NCBI GenBank assembly: GCA_963599255.1
Contig: CAVBWS010000009.1
Span: forward strand, 1-53,345
From: RGIG5612 sp963599255
GTDB taxonomy: Bacteria; Bacillota; Clostridia; Lachnospirales; Lachnospiraceae
Direction: 5' to 3'
DNA: 53,345 nucleotides
Positions 14,024-22,767 of this stretch are shown piece by piece. Below the pieces are notes generated by a model that worked only from the letters and a program-made list of their open reading frames with translations, had not been told where the DNA came from and ran no database searches. Both the position numbers and the translations under genes were made by a program. Every line of letters starts with the position of its first letter. The stretch's first letter is position 1.

Positions 14024-16555
14024 ATGGAAAAGACAGCAAAACTGCGTTCCGGCAGTTCATTTGAAAAAAATCTTGTAAAAAAACTGCCTATAATCATAGC
14101 CTTTTTGATTCCGGTGGTAATATTATTCGTTCTGTATGTGGGCAGAGGCATTTACCCATACGGAACTAATATGTATCTGAGAAGTGATATGTACCATCAG
14201 TATGCGCCTTTTATGAAGGAATTTCAGAGGAACATACAAGAGGGCGGCAGCTTATTATACTCATGGAACATAGGACTCGGCACTAATTTTGCCAGCACCT
14301 ATGCTTATTATCTTGCATCACCGGCCAACTGGCTGGTGGCATTATTCCCGGATACTCTTATTCCTGAATTCATGAATACCATGATTATTCTTAAATCAGG
14401 TCTGATGTCATCAATCTTTGCATATTATCTGATTAAGAAATTCAAAAGAAATGATTACATCGCCACGGCATTTGGCTGCTTTTATGCAATGAGTGCTTAT
14501 ATGGCAGCATTCAGCTGGAATCTTATGTGGATAGATTGCCTTGTTCTGCTGCCGCTCATAATGATGGGATTGGAAGCGCTGGTTAGAGAAGGCAGGACCA
14601 GAATGTATGTAATCACGCTGGCTGTATCGATTATTTCCAATTACTACATATCAATAATGATATGTATATTCTTGGTATTTTATTTTATCTATCTGATGAT
14701 ATGTGAAGGCAAATTTGCCGGCAGGCGTGAGGCGGTAGGAAGAATACTTAAGTTCGTAATATATTCTCTGGTAGCCGGATGTATGGCCATGTTTATAGCG
14801 TTGCCTGCACTTTTTAATCTCTTTATAACAGCTTCATCGGGTTCGTCATTCCCGAGCAAAATGACTGCGTATTACAGTATTCTTGAGATGTTTGCCAAGT
14901 CTGTTATTAATACAGAAACAGCTGTTTTCAGCGGACATTTCCCGAATATATACAGCACCATGGCTGTGTTTGGATTCGTTCCGCTGTTTTGGATGTCCAA
15001 ACGGGTACCGGCTAAAGAAAAAGTCGGCAAGACATTGCTGATAGCATTGCTTGCCTTTAGCTTCATGTTCAATATTCCGACATTTATATGGCATGGACTG
15101 CATTTTCCGAACAGCCTTCCTTGCAGATATTCCTTCATATATATACTTCTGGTGCTTGTGATGAGCTATCAGGCGCTTATAAACATAAGAAGGTTCAAGG
15201 TAAAGGAAATTGTTTTATGCTGTATGGCCGGAGTGGCAGGGGTGTTCATTCTTCAAGCCTTATATCCTGATGACTTTACGGTGGGCAATGCGTGCCTGGG
15301 AGCTGTATATATACTCTTATATCTTGTTATTGCCCTTATGCTTAAGAACAGAAAGGCATCTAAGGTTATTACAATGGTGCTGCTCATAGTTGTAACAATA
15401 TCCGAAATTGTTATCAACACAAATAATACGGGATATTCAACCACAAGCAGGACCTTGTATATGTCAGATAATGAGGCCATAGAAACTATGCTGGATGAAG
15501 TAGATGATGGTTCATTCTATAGAGTGGAGAAGGTGAAAAGGCGTACCAAAAATGACGGCACATGGAATGATTATAACAGTGCTTCTATCTTCTCATCCAC
15601 AACGGTAGCCGGCAATTCTGAACTGTACAGTAAATTAGGAATGCAGGGAAGAACAAATGCATATTCATATTATGGACATACACCTTTTACTCAGGCACTA
15701 CTGGGCGTTAAATATGAAATCGCCAGTGAAAAACAGGATGATAGTTTGATGACTCAGGTAACATCGTATGGCGATTACTATTTATATGAAAATAAGTATG
15801 CTTTATCTCTGGGATTTATGGTTAATGACGAGATCTATAGTGTTGATGATCTGCTGACAGATCCGTTTGAAGTTCAAAATGACATTATAAGTAAGGCTTG
15901 TGGTGCGGAAGATATATTCTATATTGAAGGCAGCTACGGCGGCGGATCGAAGATAAGTTATACGGCCACAAAAGCAGGAAGACTACTGGCCTATCTGACA
16001 TCGGATCAGGAATCTATAAATGTTGAAATTCTCAGAGACGGTGAATCTGTCGGATATTATACCTTCGATAATCTGGAGACACCGGAAATTGTTGATATAG
16101 GAGACGTACAGCAGGGCGATGAGGTATATATATATTCAAATGACGATGAAGTATTCGAGATAACGGCAGATATTGCACTTATGGATTATGACAAATACGA
16201 TGCTGCCATGACAGCGATGAAGAGCAATGAAATGAAAATTGCCGAGCATAGCGATACCTATATTAAGGGATATATTACAGCGGCAGAAAATCAGACCATG
16301 TTTACAACGATTCCGTATGATACGGGATGGTCAGTTTATGTTGATGGTGAGAAGGTCGAATATGACTCATTTGAGGACTCATTTATTCTTGTAAAATTGG
16401 CAGCAGGTGATCACACCGTAGAGTTTAGGTATATGCCGAGGGGCGTTAAGTCCGGAGCAGTTGTAAGCGCAGCTGCATTGGCCGCTTTTGTATTGCTTCA
16501 GATATTTGGAACAAAGAGAAAAAACAGAGGGATTCGGCAAAAAGAAAATAAATAA
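14024..16555 (+). CDS. yfhO: YfhO-family large membrane protein
   Basis: 843-aa polytopic membrane protein. About 12 hydrophobic helices cover residues 20-480, then a largely extracytoplasmic beta-rich domain (about 490-805) and a last transmembrane helix near 810-830 with a basic tail. The early motif RSDMYHQYAPFM and the LYSWNIGLGTNF segment are typical of the YfhO family. Members resemble GT-C glycosyltransferases and are linked in Bacillus and Listeria to decoration of teichoic acids; activity here is inferred. AGGAGA lies in the 3' end of the preceding gene. Confidence 0.87.
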   Translation: MEKTAKLRSGSSFEKNLVKKLPIIIAFLIPVVILFVLYVGRGIYPYGTNMYLRSDMYHQYAPFMKEFQRNIQEGGSLLYSWNIGLGTNFASTYAYYLASPANWLVALFPDTLIPEFMNTMIILKSGLMSSIFAYYLIKKFKRNDYIATAFGCFYAMSAYMAAFSWNLMWIDCLVLLPLIMMGLEALVREGRTRMYVITLAVSIISNYYISIMICIFLVFYFIYLMICEGKFAGRREAVGRILKFVIYSLVAGCMAMFIALPALFNLFITASSGSSFPSKMTAYYSILEMFAKSVINTETAVFSGHFPNIYSTMAVFGFVPLFWMSKRVPAKEKVGKTLLIALLAFSFMFNIPTFIWHGLHFPNSLPCRYSFIYILLVLVMSYQALINIRRFKVKEIVLCCMAGVAGVFILQALYPDDFTVGNACLGAVYILLYLVIALMLKNRKASKVITMVLLIVVTISEIVINTNNTGYSTTSRTLYMSDNEAIETMLDEVDDGSFYRVEKVKRRTKNDGTWNDYNSASIFSSTTVAGNSELYSKLGMQGRTNAYSYYGHTPFTQALLGVKYEIASEKQDDSLMTQVTSYGDYYLYENKYALSLGFMVNDEIYSVDDLLTDPFEVQNDIISKACGAEDIFYIEGSYGGGSKISYTATKAGRLLAYLTSDQESINVEILRDGESVGYYTFDNLETPEIVDIGDVQQGDEVYIYSNDDEVFEITADIALMDYDKYDAAMTAMKSNEMKIAEHSDTYIKGYITAAENQTMFTTIPYDTGWSVYVDGEKVEYDSFEDSFILVKLAAGDHTVEFRYMPRGVKSGAVVSAAALAAFVLLQIFGTKRKNRGIRQKENK

Positions 16556-16558
16556 TCC

Positions 16559-16587
16559 TTGTATTTTGAAAGATATTCGGATAAAAT
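16559..16587 (+). promoter_or_regulatory. Promoter for rpsB-tsf
   Basis: TTGTAT (16559-16564), 17 nt and TAAAAT (16582-16587), giving a leader of about 105 nt before rpsB. The hexamers sit inside the inverted repeat TGTATTTT/AAAATACA. Confidence 0.55.
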
Positions 16588-16606
16588 ACACAGGTTGTGA
16601 AATAAA

Positions 16607-16655
16607 CACGTGTGTCCGGCTGACGGGACGTGCCGAAATCCACTCGTTTCGGTGC
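16607..16655 (+). promoter_or_regulatory. Structured rpsB 5' leader
   Basis: Two hairpins in the leader: CACG...CGTG with an inner TCC/GGGA pairing (about 16607-16632), and GTGCCGAAA (16630-16638) with TTTCGGTGC (16647-16655), which includes two wobble pairs. Ribosomal protein operons are often controlled by such leaders; autoregulation by S2 is inference. Confidence 0.4.
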
Positions 16656-16700
16656 CTGAATGGATAAGGACGCAGGGATGAATAACAGGAGGAAAATAAA

Positions 16701-17444
16701 ATGAGTGTTATTTCAATGAAACAGTTATTAGAGGCAGGTGTTCATTTTGGACATCAGACACGCAGATGGAACCCTAAAATGGCTCCATACATCTACACAG
16801 AGAGAAACGGCATCTATATCATTGACCTACAGAAGACAGTAGGACTTATTGATGATGCATTTGATGCTGTTGGAGATATCGCTGCTCAGGGCGGTACAAT
16901 TCTGTTCGTTGGTACTAAGAAGCAGGCGCAGGAAGCTATTAAGACAGAGGCAGAGCGCTGCGGTATGTACTATGTAAACGAAAGATGGTTAGGCGGTATG
17001 CTTACTAACTTCAGAACAATCCAGTCTCGTATCAAGAGATTAAAAGATATCGAGAGAATGGAAGAGGACGGAACATTTGACGTTCTTCCTAAGAAGGAAG
17101 TTATTGATCTTAAGAAGGAACAGGAAAAGCTTGAGAAGAACCTGGGCGGTATTAAAGAAATGAAGAAGATCCCTGATGCGATCTTCGTAGTAGATCCTAA
17201 GAAGGAAAAGATCTGCGTACAGGAAGCTCACAAGCTGGGCATCACATTGATCGGTATCTGCGATACTAACTGTGATCCTGAAGAATTAGATTATGTAATT
17301 CCTGGTAACGATGATGCTATCCGTGCAGTAAAACTTATCGTAGCTAAGATGGCAGATGCTGTTATTGAAGCTAACCAGGGCCTTGAATATGAAGTTGAGG
17401 AAGGCACAGAAGAAGCAGCAGAGGAAGCAGCAACAGAAGAATAA
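16701..17444 (+). CDS. rpsB: 30S ribosomal protein S2
   Basis: Structural protein of the small subunit, 247 aa, normal length. It begins MSVISMKQLLEAGVHFGHQT, the family hallmark, and contains RWLGGMLTNF and the DPKKE segment. The C-terminus is an acidic Glu/Ala tail. AGGAGG stands 8 nt before the ATG. tsf follows after 27 nt, the standard rpsB-tsf pair. Confidence 0.98.
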   Translation: MSVISMKQLLEAGVHFGHQTRRWNPKMAPYIYTERNGIYIIDLQKTVGLIDDAFDAVGDIAAQGGTILFVGTKKQAQEAIKTEAERCGMYYVNERWLGGMLTNFRTIQSRIKRLKDIERMEEDGTFDVLPKKEVIDLKKEQEKLEKNLGGIKEMKKIPDAIFVVDPKKEKICVQEAHKLGITLIGICDTNCDPEELDYVIPGNDDAIRAVKLIVAKMADAVIEANQGLEYEVEEGTEEAAEEAATEE

Positions 17445-17471
17445 GTTTCTTGTGAAAAAAGGAGATATGAT

Positions 17472-18566
17472 ATGGCAGCAGTAACTACCGCAATGGTAAA
17501 AGAATTAAGAGATTTAACAGGTGCTGGAATCATGGCTTGCAAGAATGCACTTGTTGAATGTGATGGAGATATTGATAAGGCAGTTGAAGCACTTCGTAAG
17601 AGCGGTGAAGCTAAGGCAGTTAAGAAGGCCGGACGTATCGCAGCTGAGGGTCTTGTAGCATTAACTGTTAAGGAAGATAAGAATGCATCAATCGTAGAAG
17701 TTAATTCAGAGACAGACTTCGTTGCTAAGACAGACAAGTTCAAGAACTTCGTTAATGAAATTGTAGAACAGGTTTATGTATCAGATGCTGTTGATGTAGA
17801 TGAACTTAAGGAAGACAAGCTTATCTCAGATCCGACTAAGACAGTTGGAGAGGAACTTGTAAATCAGATCGCCACAATCGGTGAAAACATCAAGATAAGA
17901 AGATTTGCAAGAATTAAATCAGACGGTCTTGTTGTGGGATATATTCATGCCGGCGGCAAGATCGGTGTTCTTGTTGAAGCAGAAGCTGAAGACAATGACG
18001 CTAATAAAGAAGCTCTCAGAAACATTGCTATGCAGGTTGCAGCAATGAACCCACAGTACATCAGCCGTATGGATATGTCAGAGGAAGAGCTTGCTAATTT
18101 AAGAGAAATTACAGTTGACAGCTCTCTTAATACACCGGATACACTTCCTAAGCCAATCCTTAACAAGCTTATTGCTACAGCAGTTGAAGGCGAGCTCTGG
18201 TCAAAGGAAGACCTTGCTACCTATGAAGAGCAGAAGAATAACATGAACTATCTGTTTAACTTCCTTTCATCAGAAGCTAAGACAGTAGTTGCAAATCTTG
18301 CAATGAAAGCTAAGGAAGCTATCGCTGCAGACAAGATCTTCGGAGGTCTTGTTGAGGGACGTTTTTCTAAGCAGCTTAAGGAAATCTGCCTTCTTGATCA
18401 GACATATGTTAAGGCTGAGGATGGCAAGCAAACAGTTGAAAAATATCTGCAGTCAGTAGATAAGAACATTAAGCTCTTACACATGGTACGTTTCGAGGTT
18501 GGCGAAGGAATCGAAAAGAAAAACGAAAACTTTGCTGAAGAAGTAGCTAAGCAGATGGGTCTGTAA
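17472..18566 (+). CDS. tsf: Elongation factor Ts, unusually long
   Basis: Nucleotide exchange factor that regenerates EF-Tu-GTP. The N-terminal UBA-like part with LRDLTGAGIMACKNAL and the EF-Tu-contacting VNSETDFVAK motif are intact. The C-terminal VEGRF...KEICLLDQ block is also present. At 364 aa it exceeds the common 280-310: about 60-70 extra residues lie at roughly 215-285, between the MNPQYISR and VEGRF blocks (including the segment PKPILNKLIATAVEGELWSK). Codon choice matches that of a highly expressed gene. Ribosome binding site GGAG upstream; terminator downstream. Confidence 0.96.
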   Translation: MAAVTTAMVKELRDLTGAGIMACKNALVECDGDIDKAVEALRKSGEAKAVKKAGRIAAEGLVALTVKEDKNASIVEVNSETDFVAKTDKFKNFVNEIVEQVYVSDAVDVDELKEDKLISDPTKTVGEELVNQIATIGENIKIRRFARIKSDGLVVGYIHAGGKIGVLVEAEAEDNDANKEALRNIAMQVAAMNPQYISRMDMSEEELANLREITVDSSLNTPDTLPKPILNKLIATAVEGELWSKEDLATYEEQKNNMNYLFNFLSSEAKTVVANLAMKAKEAIAADKIFGGLVEGRFSKQLKEICLLDQTYVKAEDGKQTVEKYLQSVDKNIKLLHMVRFEVGEGIEKKNENFAEEVAKQMGL

Positions 18567-18593
18567 GACATAAGATAATTTTAAATAAATATT

Positions 18594-18634
18594 AAATCAA
18601 GTGTTTTCAAAATGGAAACACTTGATTTTTTTTT
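18594..18634 (+). terminator. Terminator of rpsB-tsf
   Basis: A 15-bp perfect stem (18594-18608 with 18614-18628), 5-nt loop, then a run of Ts to 18634. Confidence 0.93.
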
Positions 18635-18650
18635 ATATCAGGGTTATATT
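18622..18650 (+). promoter_or_regulatory. Promoter of the division/cell wall cluster
   Basis: TTGATT (18622-18627), 17 nt and TATATT (18645-18650). The -35 lies in the descending arm of the tsf terminator and the spacer in its T run, so the two units are packed without spare sequence. Confidence 0.6.
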
Positions 18651-18652
18651 GT

Positions 18653-18697
18653 GTGTCACAAGGTGGTAAAAATGTGTCACTTAGTGGATGAAAGTGG
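18653..18697 (+). promoter_or_regulatory. MraZ-box operator array
   Basis: Five GTGG/GTGT cores start at 18653, 18663, 18674, 18684 and 18694, that is spaced 10, 11, 10 and 10 nt, one helical turn apart, with A-rich flanks such as GAAAGTGGTAAA. MraZ is known to bind arrays of about 10-bp repeats (AAAGTGK-type in Firmicutes relatives, TGGGN in E. coli) upstream of its own gene. The array overlaps or just follows the predicted transcription start, which suits autorepression. Confidence 0.75.
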
Positions 18698-18778
18698 TAA
18701 ATTCTTACGAGAAAAGGGCGCGGACATCCTTAAGTATATCAGACTGATTAAAATGTCGCTGGGAGGTAACAGGTAAGC

Positions 18779-19216
18779 ATGATGCAGTTTATGGGTGAAT
18801 ACAATCATTCCATAGATGCTAAGGGCAGGATAATTGTACCCTCGAAGTTTCGAGAAAAACTGGGAGAACAGTTTATTGTAACTAAGGGTCTTGACGGCTG
18901 CTTGTGGGTTTTTTCTTCTGATGAGTGGAATTCATTCACGGAGAAGCTCACAAGCCTGCCTGTTGCCAATAAAGCTGCGAGAAATTTCAGCAGATTCTTC
19001 CTGGCAGGAGCCACCGAAGCGGAAACTGACAAAACCGGAAGAATATTAATTCCGCAGGTTCTTAGAGATTATGCAAAATTAGACAAGGATGCTGTTCTTA
19101 TTGGAGCAGGTCAGAGAGTTGAAATCTGGAATAAACAGGCTTGGGAGGATGTATCAACATTTGATGATGTAGATGAACTTGCTGAGCAGATGGGAGAATG
19201 GGGATTTGGAATTTAA
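18779..19216 (+). CDS. mraZ: Transcriptional regulator MraZ
   Basis: Ring-forming DNA-binding protein of the AbrB/SpoVT fold that controls the division and cell wall cluster. 145 aa with the two tandem SpoVT-AbrB halves: MGEYNHSIDAKGRIIVPSKF at the N-terminus and ATEAETDKTGRILIPQVLR at about 78-97. Two adjacent ATGs (18779 and 18782) are possible starts; GGGAGG stands about 12 nt upstream. Five matching operator repeats precede the gene. The 3' end overlaps rsmH. Confidence 0.97.
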   Translation: MMQFMGEYNHSIDAKGRIIVPSKFREKLGEQFIVTKGLDGCLWVFSSDEWNSFTEKLTSLPVANKAARNFSRFFLAGATEAETDKTGRILIPQVLRDYAKLDKDAVLIGAGQRVEIWNKQAWEDVSTFDDVDELAEQMGEWGFGI

Positions 19217-20141
19217 ACACGAATCGGTTCTTGTTAATGAAACCATAGACAGTTTAAATATTCATCCTGAAGGCATCTATGTCGACGGTACGTTAGGCGG
19301 CGGAGGCCATTCTTTTAAAATCGTTCAGAAACTTGGTAAAAACGGCAGATTGATCGGAATCGATCAGGATCAGGAGGCACTTGATGCCTCCATGAGACGA
19401 TTGGCGATCTTCGGTGACAGGGTAACTCTTGTAAAAAGTAATTTTGTGAATATAAAGTCGGTCTTGGAGACACTGAACATAAATAAAGTCGACGGCATAT
19501 TGCTGGATATTGGCGTATCTTCTTATCAGATTGATAATCCTGAGCGTGGATTTACTTACAGAGAGGATGCGGCACTTGACATGCGCATGGATAGGGACAG
19601 AACCCTGACTGCGAGGGATATAGTCAATACTTATTCAAAAGAAGATCTTGCCAGAATAATAAGAGACTACGGCGAGGAAAAATTTGCAAATAATATTGCA
19701 AAGCATATTGTCGAAGAAAGAGAAACGGCGCCGATCAATACCACGGGACAGCTTAAGACGGTAATAGAACATGCAATACCTGCAGCTGTGAGAAAGGGCC
19801 AGACGGGATATGCCAAGAAAACGTTTCAGGCATTAAGGATAGAAGTGAATTCTGAATTGGATGTGCTGAGTTCGGCTATAGATACAATGATAGACCTCCT
19901 GAACCCCAACGGAAGATTATCAATCATCACTTTTCATTCACTTGAGGACAGAATTGTTAAGAATAAATTCCGGGACAATGAAAAACCATGTACGTGCCCG
20001 CCGGATTTTCCGGTATGCGTATGTGGAGCGGTTTCGAAGGGTAGGGTAATTACCCGTAAGCCGATAGTACCTTCGCCTGAAGAATGTGAGAGAAATAAAC
20101 GTGCCAGCAGTGCTAAACTAAGAGTGTTTGAACATTGCTGA
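19206..20141 (+). CDS. rsmH: 16S rRNA (cytosine1402-N4)-methyltransferase
   Basis: Methylates C1402 in the P site region of 16S rRNA. Family marks are EFKHESVLVNETIDSL at the start, the SAM motif DGTLGGGGHS, the LDIGVSSYQIDNPERGF block and the C-terminal KRASSAKLR. I favour TTG 19206 as the start: it begins exactly where family homology begins and has GGGAG about 10 nt upstream, giving 311 aa. An ATG at 19173 in the same frame would add 11 residues read from mraZ sequence. It overlaps mraZ by 11 nt. Confidence 0.95.
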   Translation: MEFKHESVLVNETIDSLNIHPEGIYVDGTLGGGGHSFKIVQKLGKNGRLIGIDQDQEALDASMRRLAIFGDRVTLVKSNFVNIKSVLETLNINKVDGILLDIGVSSYQIDNPERGFTYREDAALDMRMDRDRTLTARDIVNTYSKEDLARIIRDYGEEKFANNIAKHIVEERETAPINTTGQLKTVIEHAIPAAVRKGQTGYAKKTFQALRIEVNSELDVLSSAIDTMIDLLNPNGRLSIITFHSLEDRIVKNKFRDNEKPCTCPPDFPVCVCGAVSKGRVITRKPIVPSPEECERNKRASSAKLRVFEHC

Positions 20142-20166
20142 CCGACAGATAACAATGGAGTCAGCC

Positions 20167-20679
20167 ATGGAATACAGAACCGGGACTGCCGGAGGCAATC
20201 GAAGAGCAGCAGGCAGCCGAGTACAAATGAATAATAGACCGCATGGTTTTGTAGATGGCAGTGTTGTGCGCAGATCCGCTGCACCGGAGCCTGATTTGGT
20301 ACGTCTGAAGAAGAGCAAACCGAGCAGGGACATGGTCTCGCTGAAAAAACAGTTAAGAAGGCAGAAGGCAAGACTTACGTTTCTCGGGCTGACAGGGGCG
20401 GCACTTATCATCGCTCTATGTGCTGTGACATTAATGACGATACAGGATTATAATGCATCATTAAGTGCAGTCAGCGCTAAAGAAAGCGAAATTGATGATC
20501 TGACAATATATAATGATGCCCTGGAATATGAAATTAACAGTTCGGTTGATTATGAACATATAATACAAGTTGCCACTGAGGATCTGGGAATGGTAAGAGC
20601 CAGCGCTTCACAGGTGGTGACATATGGTTCAAATGACTCTGAATATATACAGCAGGTGGCAACTGTGCCAACTGAATAA
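20167..20679 (+). CDS. ftsL: FtsL-like septum protein
   Basis: Bitopic division protein that bridges FtsQ/DivIB and the FtsW-FtsI synthase. A basic cytoplasmic region of about 75 residues is followed by one transmembrane helix (FLGLTGAALIIALCAVTLM) and a short extracytoplasmic coiled coil ending in the ATEDLGMV segment that is typical of FtsL. The assignment rests on topology and position between rsmH and the transpeptidase, since FtsL sequences diverge quickly. ATG 20167 has GGAG 6 nt upstream; in-frame ATGs at 20155 and 20128 would lengthen it slightly. Confidence 0.85.
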   Translation: MEYRTGTAGGNRRAAGSRVQMNNRPHGFVDGSVVRRSAAPEPDLVRLKKSKPSRDMVSLKKQLRRQKARLTFLGLTGAALIIALCAVTLMTIQDYNASLSAVSAKESEIDDLTIYNDALEYEINSSVDYEHIIQVATEDLGMVRASASQVVTYGSNDSEYIQQVATVPTE

Positions 20680-20681
20680 AT

Positions 20682-22733
20682 ATGAAATTTAAAAATAATT
20701 CGGAAACTGTAGGAAGATTTAAAAACAGATTTCACATTATCATAATAGTTTTTATCGCGATATTTGCAGCGGTAGCCGGTAAATTAATATTTATCCAGGT
20801 GTCTGAGGGCTCCAGCGCCTCACAGACTACATACAGCCGGTCTGTATCAAGTTCGATAATTAAAGCCAAGAGAGGAGACATAGTTGATGCAAACAATGTG
20901 CTCCTCGCTTCTAGTACAGTGGTTTATGCACTGCAATTGTCACCTAAGGACATGCTGACTGAAGGACATAATTATCTCGAGATAACGGCAATGCTGATCG
21001 AGAAATGCTTCGGCTATTCGGCTGATGAAGTAAAACAGTTAGTAAATGAAAATGAAAACAGTCAGTATTTGCCGCTTTTAGACAATCTGACATACAGCCA
21101 GTGCCGCGATTTTATTGAAATGCTTGATGCGGACAGCAAGACTATCAGAGAATTTCTGGGTCTGTCGGAGGATTATCCTCTGACGAATGTAGAAGTGGGC
21201 GGTGCCGTGCTTATTAAGAGTTACACCAGAAATTATCCTTATGGTACGCTGGCGAGTTCTGTTCTGGGCTTTATGTTAAATGACAGTGGCGCCTATGGTC
21301 TGGAAAAACAATATAACGATGTTCTGGCCGGAACAGATGGAAAAAAATACGAGTACATAGACAGTGATAATATTGTCGAAAGCGTTTATATAGATGCGCT
21401 GGACGGTGCTAATTTACAGCTTACGATTGATTATAATATTCAATCTATTGTAGAAAAATATATGGCGCAGATGTTGGAAGAGACCGGCGCTAAGACCATT
21501 GCAGTAACTATACAGGATCCCAACACAGGAGCTTTCCTTGCAATGGCGGATACAGATACATTTGATTCCAATAATCCGAACGATCTGACTTCCTTCTACT
21601 CAGAGGAGGAGCTTGCTGAAATGTCAGATAGTCAGGTCCTTGCGGCTCGTACAGGAAGGTGGAATAATTATTGCGTCAGTGAAACATTCGAACCTGGTTC
21701 TACATTTAAGGCATTTACGGTAGCAGGGGCACTTGAGTCCGGAACTATAACTAAAGATGACTGGTTCTACTGCGACGGCAGTGTGTCGGTGCTGGATTAC
21801 ACCATACATTGTGCCAATATTGACGGCCATGGAGATATAAGTCTCACCGGAGCATTGGCGGAGTCCTGCAACATGGCATTGATGGATATAGCTACTGCCG
21901 AGGGCGTAGATACATTTGTCAAATATCAGGGACAGTTTGGATTCGGTGAGTATACGGGAATAGATCTTCCGAATGAGGTAAGCTGCAGTAATCTTCTGTT
22001 TACCCGCGAAAACATGACAGACCTGGATCTTAAGACCAATTCCTTCGGACAGAACTTCAATGTGACCATGGTTCAGATGTCATCTGCTTTTTGCTCGCTT
22101 GTAAATGGCGGAACCTATTACAAGCCGTATATAGTGAAGGGAATATACAATTCTGACAATGAGCTCATAAAGTCCGTTGATAAGGAAGTTGTTTCAAAAC
22201 CTGTGTCGAAGGATACTGCGGATTACATCAAGGAGGCTTTAAGGCATGTAGTTACTGAAGGAACGGGAACTGACGCAGCCGTTCCGGGGTATATTACGGC
22301 AGGCAAAACAGGTACAGCGGAAAAGGGCGCAAGAGATAATGATCAGTGGATCGCATCATTCATTGGTTTTGCACCTTATGATAATCCGGTGGCTGTGTGC
22401 TATGTCATAATAGATGAACCTGAGGCCGGAGGGGACGGAAGCAGCGTCTATGCATGCCAACTCTACAGCCAGATCATGTCAGAAGTACTGCCGTATCTGA
22501 ATGCAACAACTGCAGCTGAGGACTATGATCCTACCGGCGTGGGCTCACCAGAGATCGAAACAACCTCTGAAGTCTCAGAAGATGCAGAGGGCGATGATGA
22601 AAATTCAGACACTGCAGATGAGATGGCGGGAGAATATGCAGGAGATGAAGGATATTACGAGGAATATAATTATGACGACTCGTACTATTATGAAGACTAT
22701 GACGAGGATTATTATTACGAAGAACAATATTAG
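20682..22733 (+). CDS. ftsI: Division transpeptidase (class B penicillin-binding protein, FtsI/SpoVD type)
   Basis: Cross-links septal peptidoglycan. 683 aa: transmembrane anchor at about 18-36, dimerization domain with KRGDIVDANN, and transpeptidase domain with Ser340 in GSTFK, SCN at 395-397 and KTG at 542-544. No PASTA domain. The last 60 or so residues are an acidic, tyrosine-rich tail outside the membrane, an unusual extension. It begins 2 nt after ftsL without a clear ribosome binding site. Vegetative division role from position; SpoVD-type naming is equally possible. Confidence 0.93.
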   Translation: MKFKNNSETVGRFKNRFHIIIIVFIAIFAAVAGKLIFIQVSEGSSASQTTYSRSVSSSIIKAKRGDIVDANNVLLASSTVVYALQLSPKDMLTEGHNYLEITAMLIEKCFGYSADEVKQLVNENENSQYLPLLDNLTYSQCRDFIEMLDADSKTIREFLGLSEDYPLTNVEVGGAVLIKSYTRNYPYGTLASSVLGFMLNDSGAYGLEKQYNDVLAGTDGKKYEYIDSDNIVESVYIDALDGANLQLTIDYNIQSIVEKYMAQMLEETGAKTIAVTIQDPNTGAFLAMADTDTFDSNNPNDLTSFYSEEELAEMSDSQVLAARTGRWNNYCVSETFEPGSTFKAFTVAGALESGTITKDDWFYCDGSVSVLDYTIHCANIDGHGDISLTGALAESCNMALMDIATAEGVDTFVKYQGQFGFGEYTGIDLPNEVSCSNLLFTRENMTDLDLKTNSFGQNFNVTMVQMSSAFCSLVNGGTYYKPYIVKGIYNSDNELIKSVDKEVVSKPVSKDTADYIKEALRHVVTEGTGTDAAVPGYITAGKTGTAEKGARDNDQWIASFIGFAPYDNPVAVCYVIIDEPEAGGDGSSVYACQLYSQIMSEVLPYLNATTAAEDYDPTGVGSPEIETTSEVSEDAEGDDENSDTADEMAGEYAGDEGYYEEYNYDDSYYYEDYDEDYYYEEQY

Positions 22734-22767
22734 AATCCTCAAATAAATAAACAAGGGAGTTTGTATT

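Noticed and set aside
16559..16590. Terminator for the YfhO gene at TGTATTTT/AAAATACA
   Set aside because: No T run follows and the same bases match a promoter for rpsB, which is the better reading.
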